Below, piece by piece: positions 7,596 to 16,100 of a stretch of DNA of 64,000 bases. Every line of letters begins with the position of its first letter. Position 1 is the stretch's first letter. Where the stretch lies: contig NZ_JAANCM010000010.1 of assembly GCF_011603255.1 (NCBI RefSeq), positions 1 to 64,000 of the forward strand, written 5' to 3'. Origin of the DNA: Ferranicluibacter rubi. GTDB taxonomy: Bacteria > Pseudomonadota > Alphaproteobacteria > Rhizobiales > Rhizobiaceae. The position numbers and the translations under genes are program-made. The notes beneath the pieces are model-generated. The model ran no database searches. It was given only the letters and a program-made list of their open reading frames with translations, and had not been told where the DNA came from.

Positions 7596-8072
7596 CTATG
7601 CCTCATCGCGCAGGCGGGCGATCACTTCGATTTCCACCGGCACCCCGCGTGGCAGCGACGCGACGCCTATGGCAAAACGGGCATGCTGTCCGCGCTCACC
7701 GAAGACCGATACAAGGAGATCAGAAGCACCGTTGATGACAAATGGAATGTCGGTGAAGTCAGAAACGCAATTGACGAAGCCAGATACCTTCACGATTTCG
7801 CCGATTTTCGAAAGATTGCCATCGGCTGCCAGCGTCAGCTGTGCGATGACGTTCAGCGTTGCCAGCTTTGCGGCCTCATATGCTGTGTCGCGTGACACCT
7901 CCGCGCCAACCTTACCAGTGTATTTTACCTGACCGTCTTCGAGCGGTAGCTGGCCGGAAACGTAAATCTGCCCCCGGTCAATCTTGAACCCCAGGAGGTT
8001 TCCTGCCGGCTTGGAGACAAGCGGCAATGTGAGATTTTGCGCCGACAGACGCTTCTCAGGAGCTTCGGTCAT
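7596..8072 (-). CDS. RidA-family (YjgF/UK114) enamine/imine deaminase-like protein
   Basis: 158-aa RidA-superfamily protein. Recognisable segments: GNLLGFKIDRGQIYVSGQLPLEDG near the start, AAKLATLNVIAQLTLAADGNLSKIGEIVKV in the middle, and the terminal PRGVPVEIEVIARL. The usual catalytic Arg of the RNCAP motif is not seen; the equivalent stretch reads VSGFVNC, which suggests a divergent subgroup. It lies between a D-amino-acid dehydrogenase and a glutamine-amidotransferase-fold hydrolase with 4-6 bp gaps, so it is translated in an operon. Likely role: hydrolysis of the imino acid made by the dehydrogenase. Start chosen at the ATG at 8072. Confidence 0.85.
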   Translation of the reverse strand: MTEAPEKRLSAQNLTLPLVSKPAGNLLGFKIDRGQIYVSGQLPLEDGQVKYTGKVGAEVSRDTAYEAAKLATLNVIAQLTLAADGNLSKIGEIVKVSGFVNCVSDFTDIPFVINGASDLLVSVFGERGQHARFAIGVASLPRGVPVEIEVIARLRDEA

Positions 8073-8077
8073 TGATG

Positions 8078-8800
8078 TCACTGTGCTCTCGTTAAGGAAT
8101 ATTCGTTTGCCGCCAGCAGGAACCCGTCCCAAACCAGAGCATCGGCTGGACTGACGCCATACTCAGGGTGCCACTGGACGCCGACGGCAAAGCCGTCTGT
8201 CAATTTCTCGATTGCTTCGACGACGCCGTCGGAGGTGGTCGCGATCGTCCGGTATGTGTCCGCCGGCATGACCGATCGATGGTGAACGCTATTCGTCGCG
8301 AACGTTGCAGCAAACGGCAGTTCGAGGCGTTCTGAGCGGCCAACAATATTGATGGAATGATGGTCCGTGTCAGCCGGCTGATCCGGTTTATGTTCAAGCG
8401 GGCTTGCTATTTCCGTGAGAATATCCTGGACGAGCTGTCCACCGAGGCACACCGCTAAAAGCTGCATGCCATTGCAAATGCCAAGAACGGGTATTTTCCT
8501 CTGGAGCGCGCCTTCGATGAGTTTTTTTTCGAAACTCGTCCGCGGCGGTTTCATGACGTACTGGTTGCGTGCTGCTTGCCCGTACAGCGCGGGATCGACG
8601 TCAAACATGCCGCCCGTGATGACGAGCCCATCGAGGATGTCGAGATAGGGCGTCACCTCTTCCGTGTATGGGAGGAACAGCGGAAGCCCGCCCGCCAGAA
8701 CAACCGCGTCGGCATAATTTTTTCGCACGACGTATTCTGTTTCAGGAGCAGGAACGTCGTTGATGTCTGGCGTGATGCCAATGCGAGGGAAAGCTCTCAT
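8078..8800 (-). CDS. Class I glutamine amidotransferase-like hydrolase (peptidase C26, PuuD type)
   Basis: 240-aa protein of the gamma-glutamyl-GABA hydrolase group. It has the nucleophile elbow VLGICNGMQLLAV (catalytic Cys), the oxyanion-side segment DGLVITGG, and the His-Glu pair in VGVQWHPEY. As a stand-alone hydrolase it would remove gamma-glutamyl or similar amide groups from an amino compound. The start is set at ATG 8800, preceded by TTGAGG; a TTG at 8812 is the alternative. It sits between an M20 deacylase and RidA in one operon, which suggests successive deprotection and oxidation of an N-blocked amino acid. Confidence 0.87.
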   Translation of the reverse strand: MRAFPRIGITPDINDVPAPETEYVVRKNYADAVVLAGGLPLFLPYTEEVTPYLDILDGLVITGGMFDVDPALYGQAARNQYVMKPPRTSFEKKLIEGALQRKIPVLGICNGMQLLAVCLGGQLVQDILTEIASPLEHKPDQPADTDHHSINIVGRSERLELPFAATFATNSVHHRSVMPADTYRTIATTSDGVVEAIEKLTDGFAVGVQWHPEYGVSPADALVWDGFLLAANEYSLTRAQ

Positions 8801-8808
8801 AGGGATCC

Positions 8809-9957
8809 TCAAGAAAGCCAGCTGATGGCGACGTCACGGTAGATCTTCACTGCTTTCAGGACATTCTCGACAGAAACAGATTCGTCGGCCTGACCGCTGA
8901 GGCCCAACTCGCCAGGGCCAATAATCGCGAAGGGAACAGTGAGTCCGTCCAGCAGACCGGTGGCATCGCTGTAATACGAAACACCTTTGATGTCCGGCCT
9001 GCGCCGCGTGTGACGGTCGCAGACCTCAGCGCAGACCTGGACGAAGCGATCATCTGGAAGGCTTTCGACTGCCGGTTTGAAATCCAGAATGCTGATGGCA
9101 ACATGATCAGGTGCGATATCCTCTACCTGTTTGACGACCGTCCGATGATCGACGCCCGGCGGCAGCCGAATATCGAAATCCACCACGCACTTGTCGGGTG
9201 TCAAATTAACCGCCGAACCGCCTTCAATTCTGCCGACGCGGATGGTCGGGTCATCAAGAAGAGGATGCGGCGGGCATTGCAGTTTGAGACCCTCAAGGCG
9301 GCTTAGGAATTTCTGAACCGCCGCGATCGCGTTGACGCCGGCATCGCCGGACACATGGCCAAGGCGACCGGTGGCGGTCGCTCGCAACCACAAAGCGGAT
9401 TTCTCAACGACAACGATATCGAGACCACTCGGCTCACCGCATAGAAATGCGCCGATCTCGGATTTAAGGCCACGCTCGACAAAGCGCCTCGCGCCAAGGA
9501 GATTGGCGCTCTCGCCTGCCGTGAAGGCCAGTATGACATCCCCAGCCAGCAAATGTCTCTGCTGTACGAGTTCACCCGCTGCGGCGATCATCGCTGCTAG
9601 CGCGCTCTTCATATCGGAGGAGCCTCGCCCGAATAGCCGGCCGCCCTCGATATCGGCTGAGAACGGAGCACGTTGCCACGCAACTGTTCCAACGGGCACT
9701 GTGTCCATATGCGAAGAAAGAATGAGGGCGGGCTTTTCACCACTTCCTCTTACTCTACCAAGAACGTTGGCACGGCCAGGGAGGAATTGTTCCAACTCGG
9801 ACTCGACCCCGAGCGCCAGTAGCTCCTGGTGCACAAGTTGAGCGATCTCGAGCTCGCCCCCTGGGGGATCGCAGCTGTCAATCGCAACGATCTTTCCAAG
9901 AAATTCAATCGGATCAAATGAGCGCTGATCGACTTGATGTCTTGCTGTTTCCGCCAT
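8809..9957 (-). CDS. M20-family deacylase (ArgE/DapE-like)
   Basis: 382-aa zinc-dependent amidohydrolase. The metal and catalytic signature is present: SSHMDTVPVG (His ligand and Asp), RGSSDMKSALAAM (bridging Asp), FTAGESANLLGARRF (catalytic Glu/ligand pair) and EPSGLD. The dimerisation domain lies in the middle. It would release an amino acid from an N-acyl derivative in the cytoplasm. First gene of the operon 9957-6368. Start taken at ATG 9957 behind GGAATGTGAG; the upstream in-frame ATG at 10002 would run into the operator region shared with lysR. Confidence 0.9.
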   Translation of the reverse strand: MAETARHQVDQRSFDPIEFLGKIVAIDSCDPPGGELEIAQLVHQELLALGVESELEQFLPGRANVLGRVRGSGEKPALILSSHMDTVPVGTVAWQRAPFSADIEGGRLFGRGSSDMKSALAAMIAAAGELVQQRHLLAGDVILAFTAGESANLLGARRFVERGLKSEIGAFLCGEPSGLDIVVVEKSALWLRATATGRLGHVSGDAGVNAIAAVQKFLSRLEGLKLQCPPHPLLDDPTIRVGRIEGGSAVNLTPDKCVVDFDIRLPPGVDHRTVVKQVEDIAPDHVAISILDFKPAVESLPDDRFVQVCAEVCDRHTRRRPDIKGVSYYSDATGLLDGLTVPFAIIGPGELGLSGQADESVSVENVLKAVKIYRDVAISWLS

Positions 9958-9996
9958 CTCACATTCCTTCACATTTGAATGGAGAATGGCGCTTAC

Positions 9997-10051
9997 ATTC
10001 ATTTGGATGAAGCGCTAATATCTGATTGATTTATCGACAATCCAAATGAAT
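9997..10051. promoter_or_regulatory. Perfect 12-bp inverted repeat in the M20-lysR divergent promoter
   Basis: ATTCATTTGGAT (9997-10008) and its exact reverse complement (10040-10051) are separated by 31 bp. A weaker related copy (ACATTTGAATGG) lies near 9971-9982. The arrangement fits a LysR-type regulator binding site controlling the divergent operon and its own gene. Confidence 0.65.
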
Positions 10052-10060
10052 TGAGATGCC

Positions 10061-10656
10061 GTGGACACTTCACTGCTACGCTGTTTTCTGACAGTCTCGG
10101 ACACTCAGAGCTTCTCGGTCGCGGCCTCGCGCCTCAATGTGACCCAGTCGACGGTGAGTCATCAGATCGCACGGCTGGAAGAAGATCTGGGGAAACAACT
10201 GTTCGAACGCACGACGCGCAGCTGTCGTATCACGGCCGACGGTCGCGACCTGGTGCCATATGCCGCTCGTGTTCTTCAGTCTGTCGACGAAATGGAACAG
10301 AACTTCAAGCCCCAGCTGTTGCGTGGCAAAGCGGTGATAGGCGGTCCTGACGACTACTACCTTTTTGCGACAATTACTGACGCGCTCAGGGGCTTCATGA
10401 TGGACAAACCAGGTGTTGCTGTCGAAATGAAAGCTGGGCTGGGCGCAAACCACATTCGGGATCTGCGGGATCGGAACCTGGATCTCGCGGTGGTTCGAGA
10501 GATCGGCGGTAATAGCGGTGAGGTATTGCGATCAGAGCGCATCGTCTGGATCGCTTCTCCTAACTGGGTTCCTCCTGCCGATGGTGTATTCCTGCTTGCT
10601 GCCGTCGATGGCGGATGTGTCTATCGGAAAGCGGCGATGATGGCCATGGACGAGAG
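10061..10656 (+). pseudogene. LysR-family regulator, truncated by IS66 insertion
   Basis: The GTG-started frame gives the LysR winged HTH (SFSVAASRLNVTQSTVSHQI, residues about 17-36), the linker helix and the first part of the effector-binding domain. It stops where the IS66 element begins (GTAAGCGG at 10657), after about 198 of the usual 300 residues. The C-terminal lobe is not found on the far side of the IS. The HTH and dimerisation helix survive, so a DNA-binding stub without inducer response is conceivable, but a loss-of-function relic is more likely. It is divergent from the catabolic operon it presumably controlled. Confidence 0.88.
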
Positions 10657-10740
10657 GTAAGCGGCAAGGAGACCCCATCTGGCGCGGCTGATGCTGAGCA
10701 GGGTATTTCGGGCATACGAGTTCTCTGAATGTGAGGATCT

Positions 10741-11127
10741 ATGTCTAGACCTGCGGCTAGCGTTGGGTTGATGCGAATGATCGAAGCGGTGCCCGATCGC
10801 CTTGACGGGTCGCCGCGACAGTTGCGGCGTTTCTGGTCCGACGAATTCAAGGCCACAGCGGTTGAGCAGGCCTGTCAGCCCGGTGTGAACGTGTCGGCAG
10901 TCGCGCGGCAGATCGGGATCCTGCCGTCTCAACTCTACCGCTGGCGCAGAGAACTGTTGGGCAGCGATGAGCCTGAACAGGCAGCAGCGGCATTTGATCC
11001 GCAGAGCGTCGCACCTGACCCTGACCCCGTCGTCGAAATCGTCATTGGCGGTATCGTTGTGCGAGCCGGCCGACATGTCGAAGAAGCGCATCTGCAGTTT
11101 GTCATCCGAGCGGTTCGCTCGGCCTGA
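10741..11127 (+). CDS. tnpA: IS66 TnpA
   Basis: 128-aa helix-turn-helix accessory protein of IS66 elements. The HTH segment reads RRFWSDEFKATAVEQACQPG, then SAVARQIGILPSQLYRWRREL, and the C-terminal part is VEIVIGGIVVRAG. Its stop overlaps the proposed start of tnpB (CTGA), as in the usual translational coupling of IS66 genes. An alternative start at the internal ATG 10771 is possible. Confidence 0.88.
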   Translation: MSRPAASVGLMRMIEAVPDRLDGSPRQLRRFWSDEFKATAVEQACQPGVNVSAVARQIGILPSQLYRWRRELLGSDEPEQAAAAFDPQSVAPDPDPVVEIVIGGIVVRAGRHVEEAHLQFVIRAVRSA

Positions 11128-11477
11128 TCCCCGCAGGTGTAAAGGTCTTCCTCGCCAGTCATCCCATCGACTTCCGCAAAGGGCCGGACAGCTTGCTGTC
11201 GCTGGTGCGTGATGCCGGCAGTGATCCGTTCAACGGCTCGCTCTATGTCTTCCGGGCCAAACGGGCCAAACGGGCCGACCGGATCAAGATCGTCTGGTGG
11301 GATGGATCCGGGGTCTGCCTTTACTCGAAGCGGCTGGAGAAGGCGCAGTTCTGCTGGCCTCGGATCGGCCACAACCGGGTGCAGCTCAATCATGCCCAGC
11401 TTATTGCGCTGGTTGACGGCATGGACTGGAAACGGGTTCACTCCGTGGCGGTGAAGCCGCCGGAGATCGTTGGGTAA
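11124..11477 (+). CDS. tnpB: IS66 TnpB (Orf2)
   Basis: 117-aa IS66 accessory protein: LIPAGVKVFLASHPIDFRKG, then DPFNGSLYVFRAKR, then IKIVWWDGSGVCLYSKRLEK and QLNHAQLIALVDGMDW. No ATG or GTG is available at the family's usual start; CTG at 11124, overlapping the tnpA stop, is the best match (related proteins begin MIP). A 9-bp in-frame duplication gives RAKRAKRAD. The missing standard start may make expression weak. Confidence 0.85.
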   Translation: MIPAGVKVFLASHPIDFRKGPDSLLSLVRDAGSDPFNGSLYVFRAKRAKRADRIKIVWWDGSGVCLYSKRLEKAQFCWPRIGHNRVQLNHAQLIALVDGMDWKRVHSVAVKPPEIVG

Positions 11478-11550
11478 AGGCCTGCGGCGAAGTGAATCAG
11501 CCGCCTGAGAGGGCAGGAAAACCGGAGCGAAATATGCTCTGATAGGCCTT

Positions 11551-12627
11551 ATGACGCCGCCCGATCTGCAGCTCCCGGATGATGTAGAGACCCTGAAAGC
11601 CATGCTCCTTGCCATGGCCGAGAAGGCAGCGCGCGCCGATGCTCTCGAGAGCGAGGTCGCAGATCTGAAGGCCAGAAACGCCGATGCTGATGGACGCATC
11701 GAGCGACTGACCCAGATCCTGAAAGCCTTCGATCGTGCCCGCTTTGGCCAGCGATCGGAAAAGCTCGCATCTCCAACGATTGACGATGAGCAGCAGGCCT
11801 TTGTCTTCGAGGAGATCGAGACCGGCATCGCTGCAATCCGAGCCCAGGTGAACAAGAGCGTCACTTACCCCGATGGCAAACGTCCGCCCCGGCCGCGCAA
11901 GGGCTTTGCACCTCATCTGGAACGGGTCGAAGTCGTGATCGAGCCAGATGAGGTGCCCGAGCACGTCGGCAAACAGAAGGTGCTGATCGGAGAAGACGTC
12001 TCGGAGCGGCTGGACGTCGTGCCGGCGAAGTTCCGCGTCATCGTCACCCGCCGACCGAAGTATGCCTTCAAAAACGAAGATGGCGTCATTCAGGCAGCTG
12101 CACCCACGCACATCATCGAGGGCGGCATTCCAACGGAAGCGCTTCTGGCCCAGATCGCGGTCTCGAAGTATGCCGATGGCCTTCCGCTCTATCGGCAGGA
12201 GGCAATCTATGCACGCGACAAGGTCGAGCTTGACCGGAAGCTGATGGCTCAATGGATGGGCAAGCTCGGCTTCGAGCTCAACATTCTGGCCGACTACATC
12301 CTGGCCGAGATCAAGAAGGCTGAGCGGATCTTCGCTGACGAGACTACGTTGCCCACGCTCGCGCCCGGATCCGGATCTGCCAAGACGGCCTGGCTATGGG
12401 CTTATGCCAGGGATGACAGACCCTTCGGTGGCAGTGGTCCGCCGATGGTCGCCTATCGCTTCGAAGATAGCCGCGCTGGCGATCGGGTCGCCCGGCATCT
12501 GAGTGGCTATCGAGGCATCCTTCAGGTCGACGGTTATGGTGCCTACAACAAGCTTGCCCGATCTGACGGCGGCAATGACGGCATGATGCTCGCTGGCTGC
12601 TGGTCCCACACCGCGGCATCACGCTGA
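11551..12627 (+). pseudogene. tnpC: IS66 TnpC transposase, 3'-truncated by recombination
   Basis: The N-terminal 350 or so residues of TnpC are intact: the coiled coil at residues 15-55, GFAPHLERVEVVIEPDE, and the catalytic segments ERIFADETTLPTLAPG and ILQVDGYGAYN. After LAGCWSH the frame shifts into unrelated codons (TAASR) and stops. A normal IS66 TnpC continues for about 150 residues with the last catalytic Glu (NNAAER motif). The break point, about 12605-12620, joins a second tnpC. An active enzyme is unlikely. Confidence 0.88.
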
Positions 12628-13821
12628 TGGCACCGAGACCCTGGAGGTCATCCCGCGTCTTTGGAAGGTCATTCAGACCGTCCGGGAAAAGTTCTCCCGC
12701 CGCGAATGCGAGAAGATCACCCAGCCGCCATCCCCCTTCCATGTGACGCCGCGCGGCTTTGCCGGGCCGAACCTTCTGGCGATGATCCTGTTCGAGAAGT
12801 TCGCCCAGCATTAGCCGCTCAACCGGCAGAGTGAGCGCTATGCCCGCGAGGGCGTCGACCTTAGCCTGTCGACGCTTGCCGATCAGGTCGGCGCGTGTGC
12901 TGCGGCCCTGAAGCCCATCCATTCGCTGATCGAGGCCCAAGTCCTGGCCGCCGAGCGGCTGCATGGCGATGACACGACCGTGCCAATCCTGGCGAAGGGG
13001 AAGACGGATACGGGGCGCATCTGGACTTATGTCCGGGATGACAGACCCTTTGGCGGGCTATCACCGCCTGCGGCTTTGTTCTACTCATCGCGGGACCGGC
13101 GGCAAGTGCATCCCGAGCGCCACCTGAAGACCTTCACCGGTATTCTGCAGGCGGATGCTTATGGCGGCTACAATCCGCTGTTCAAGGTAGACCGCAATCC
13201 CGCGCCTCTGGCACAGGCCCTGTGCTGGGCCCATTCACGCCGCAAGTTCTTCGTGATGGCAGACATCGCCGCGAACGCCAAACGTGGCAGCAAAGCCGCT
13301 CCGATCTCGCCAATGGCATTGGAGGCCGTCAAACGGATCGATACCCTGTTCGATATCGAAAAGGAGATCAACGGTCTTACCGCCGAGCAGCGCTTGGAGC
13401 GCCGCCGCCAAGACAGCCAACCACTCGTCGAAGAACTGCACGATTGGCTCCAAACCGAGCGGGTAAAACTGTCGCGCAGTTCTCCGGTCGCAGAGGCGAT
13501 GGATTACATGCTCAAGCGATGGGATGGCTTTACGTCATTCCTCGATGATGGCCGGATTTGCCTGACGAACAATGCTGCCGAACGAGTGCTCAGAGGCTTT
13601 GCACTCGGCAGAAAGTCATGGCTGTTTGCCGGATCGGATCGTGGTGCTGAACGTACGGTGTTCATGGCGACACTGATCGTGAGCGCCAAGCTCAATAACG
13701 TCGACCCACAGGCCTGGCTCACCGACGCTCTCGCAACATTGCCGACACGCCGATAAGCAGGCTTGAGCAATTGCTGCCGTGGAACTGGACACCGAAGACC
13801 CTGAGCGCTCACGCAGCTTGA
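12613..13821 (+). pseudogene. tnpC: Second IS66 TnpC, 5'-truncated with a nonsense codon and a frameshift
   Basis: It starts abruptly at HHADGTETLEVIPR. It continues with FHVTPRGFAGPNLLAMILFEKF, then an in-frame TAG (12812-12814) where a Gln codon is expected before PLNRQSERY. Next come ERLHGDDTTVPILAKGK, GILQADAYGGYN and LTNNAAERVLRG, the last with the catalytic Glu. Near 13735 the frame is lost; the correct C-terminus, ADTPISRLEQLLPWNW, is in the next frame and ends at 13821. It belongs to a different IS66 lineage from the tnpC upstream. Not functional; the open part 12980-13756 should not be called a gene. Confidence 0.88.
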
Positions 13822-13895
13822 CCTGCGACCTTGGTCGGATGCTTACGATCCTCTAGCCTTGCCGTTAAAAGCATGTGGGAGGTCAAGCGTTGGCC

Positions 13896-16064
13896 TCATT
13901 GACTGACGCTCTTCCACTTGGTGAAGTATCGCTCCATCATCTCTGCTTCAGACATAGGCTTGCTATAGAGATAGCCCTGCATGACATCGCAGCCATACAA
14001 GCTCGCAGCGCCGGCCTGTAATTCTGTTTCGACGCCTTCTACGGTTACCGATATGCCCATTGCGCGGGCAAGGGCGATGGTCGCCTGTAGGACGGCCGCC
14101 GCATCCTGTTCGGTATCCAAGGCCGCGACCAGCGACTTGTCCACCTTCACCCGATCGAACGCAAAGCGGCGCAACATCCCAATGCTGGCAAAGCCCGTTC
14201 CAAAGTCATCAAGGGCGACACCGACACCAAGCCCTTTCAGTGCTGTGATTGCTTTCAGCGCCTGCTCTGGATGACTGATCAGAACGCCCTCTGTGATTTC
14301 AAGGGTCAACCGGCCGGGGTCGATTCCGGCTTCTGTTAGAATCGCTTCAACCTCGTGGGCGAAACCGTTATCCTGCAGCTGGACCGGCGAAACATTTACG
14401 CAGACGCCCACGTCAGGCCAGGCGGTCGTTGCTTGGATGGCCTTTCGCAGCACCTGCAGGCCCAGCATGTCGATGAGCCCGGCCTTCTCGGCGATGGGTA
14501 TGAAGACATCTGGGGGAACCCGACCGAGCGGCGAGCTGCTCCAGCGCGCCAGGGCTTCGACACCGCAAATCGTCTGGTCGATGGTCCGGACAAGGGGCTG
14601 GTAGAAGACCTCGATCCCCTCGGTCTCCAATGTCTTTCGGAGATACTGTTCCATCATCATGTCATCGCGCCGGCGCTGTTCGAGCGCGCTGTCGAAGGTG
14701 ACGATGCGGCCGCGTCCAAGGTTTTTGGCGCTATAGAGCGCAATGTCTGCCGCTCGCATGAGGCCGTCCATGCTGATATCAGTCAGCCGTGCCGATGCCC
14801 GACCGATGCTGCCGGCGACTTGGATTTGCCGGCTCCCTAGGTGAAAGATATCGCAAGCAGCCGACAGAGCCAACTCGGCGACATCTTCCGTAACGCTTGC
14901 ATCGAGACCAGTGGTCACGACAATCGCGAATTCGTCGCCGCCGAGCCGGGCCAGCAAAGCCGTCGGCGGCAAGTCTTTTTGCAGTCGTCTGGCAACATCG
15001 GCAATGAGCTCGTCGCCGACCGCGTGTCCCCAGGCATCGTTGACGCGCTTGAAGCCGTCGAGATCCAGCAGACAGAGTTCGACGTTCCCCTCGTGCGGGT
15101 TGCGGGTCAGCTTTGCGAGATGTTCCAACAGCGCCCGCCGGTTCCACAGGCCGGTCAATGGGTCTTTAAGTGCCGCATGCCTCGCCGCCGCCTCGTCCTG
15201 CCGGAGCTTTCGAACGGCCACCCATCCCGCAACGGCAATGCCGGTGAGAAAGATCGCCAGAATGGCTGCGCCGACAGCAAGCTGCGTCTTGACCGTGAGG
15301 AAGCTGCGGCTGCCTGGCAGCTTCGAGGGCCAGCTGAGATAGGAGATGGACTTGCCTTCGATGTCGGTCAGCGGCACATTCAGCATATTGTCTGCCCGCG
15401 CCAGGCTGAGGGTCAGCCTCTCGATTCGGAAACTCTGCGAGAGGTCGCCTATTACCTGCGTCGTCAGATGCCGAGCCATGACGAGCGTGTAGAGATTGCG
15501 CTCCTCAATCCGCGTGCTGCTGCTGCTCGGCCGGATCTTGGCGGCGGCCATCAGCGCTACGCCGCTCTTTGACCGCACGGCATAGACCGGAATGATGCCG
15601 GCCTGTTCGCCCAGTTGATCCGCATTGCGCACGATCGTTGTGAAATGATCGCCGAAGAACTGCTCCGGCGGCTCGGTTAGCTCCTTGCCGTCCTTGTAGG
15701 CCACGATGACGTTACCGCGCGCGTTCGTGACGACAGCGGTGTCATAGGCCGGATTCTCCAAACTCGTATTTGCCCAGTTCTGGGTGATCCAGTACTTCCG
15801 GTTGATGGAATTGAGCTGCTTGTAAGCACCGTCCCAGGTCGCGTTGTCATGGAGAATGCCAAACAGCTGGGTGCGAAGCGCATCCACGGCCGCGGTCGTC
15901 GCGTCCAACGCTCGCTCGTCGTCAATTCGGTTGGCTGTGTCCTTCATGGCATTGACGGAACGAAAAACGATGCCTGCAAAGATGCTGGCCACGAGAATGA
16001 AGAGGAGTGCCACGATCAGGACCGCTCTTCGCCGTCGCCGATTGTCAGTATGGGGCAGTGCCAT
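13896..16064 (-). CDS. Membrane-bound CHASE4-GGDEF-EAL cyclic-di-GMP enzyme
   Basis: 722-aa protein. A basic N-terminus precedes membrane segment 1 (about residues 14-34). A periplasmic region of about 210 residues resembles CHASE4 (HDNATWDGAYKQ, NRKYWITQNW). Membrane segment 2 is at about 262-283, followed by a GGDEF domain with intact LGGDEF and DPLTGLWNR, then an EAL domain with GVEALARW, DDFGTG, VKVDKS and TVEGVE. Both active sites look competent, so it could make and degrade c-di-GMP. The RxxD inhibitory site normally 5 residues before GGDEF is absent (PPTA there). Start ATG 16064 follows GGAGG; GTG 16079 is the alternative. A hairpin directly upstream may affect translation. Confidence 0.92.
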   Translation of the reverse strand: MALPHTDNRRRRRAVLIVALLFILVASIFAGIVFRSVNAMKDTANRIDDERALDATTAAVDALRTQLFGILHDNATWDGAYKQLNSINRKYWITQNWANTSLENPAYDTAVVTNARGNVIVAYKDGKELTEPPEQFFGDHFTTIVRNADQLGEQAGIIPVYAVRSKSGVALMAAAKIRPSSSSTRIEERNLYTLVMARHLTTQVIGDLSQSFRIERLTLSLARADNMLNVPLTDIEGKSISYLSWPSKLPGSRSFLTVKTQLAVGAAILAIFLTGIAVAGWVAVRKLRQDEAAARHAALKDPLTGLWNRRALLEHLAKLTRNPHEGNVELCLLDLDGFKRVNDAWGHAVGDELIADVARRLQKDLPPTALLARLGGDEFAIVVTTGLDASVTEDVAELALSAACDIFHLGSRQIQVAGSIGRASARLTDISMDGLMRAADIALYSAKNLGRGRIVTFDSALEQRRRDDMMMEQYLRKTLETEGIEVFYQPLVRTIDQTICGVEALARWSSSPLGRVPPDVFIPIAEKAGLIDMLGLQVLRKAIQATTAWPDVGVCVNVSPVQLQDNGFAHEVEAILTEAGIDPGRLTLEITEGVLISHPEQALKAITALKGLGVGVALDDFGTGFASIGMLRRFAFDRVKVDKSLVAALDTEQDAAAVLQATIALARAMGISVTVEGVETELQAGAASLYGCDVMQGYLYSKPMSEAEMMERYFTKWKSVSQ

Positions 16065-16081
16065 TATCAACTCCTCCACCT

Positions 16082-16100
16082 CCGGCAGCTTTGCTGCCGG
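16082..16100 (-). promoter_or_regulatory. Perfect hairpin in the 5' leader of the GGDEF-EAL gene
   Basis: CCGGCAGC, 3-nt loop, GCTGCCGG. In the transcript the 3' arm runs into the Shine-Dalgarno region (CCGGAGGTGGAGG), 18 nt before the start codon. It could limit ribosome access; inference from position only. Confidence 0.55.

Larger units (their letters stand above)
10657..13846 (+). mobile_element. Chimeric IS66-family element (two IS66 copies fused)
   Basis: The left end begins GTAAGCGG and the right end is CGGATGCTTAC, both with the GTAAGC terminus characteristic of IS66. The inner ends otherwise differ, and the flanks (GACGAGAG left, GATCCTCT right) are not a target duplication. Inside are tnpA, tnpB and the first two-thirds of one tnpC, then the C-terminal two-thirds of a second, different tnpC. 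The simplest explanation is recombination between two IS66 elements with loss of the middle. Confidence 0.85.

Noticed and set aside
12980..13756. Apparent complete 258-aa IS66 transposase
   Set aside because: It is the middle of a broken tnpC: upstream codons continue the homology past a TAG, and the true C-terminus is in another frame.
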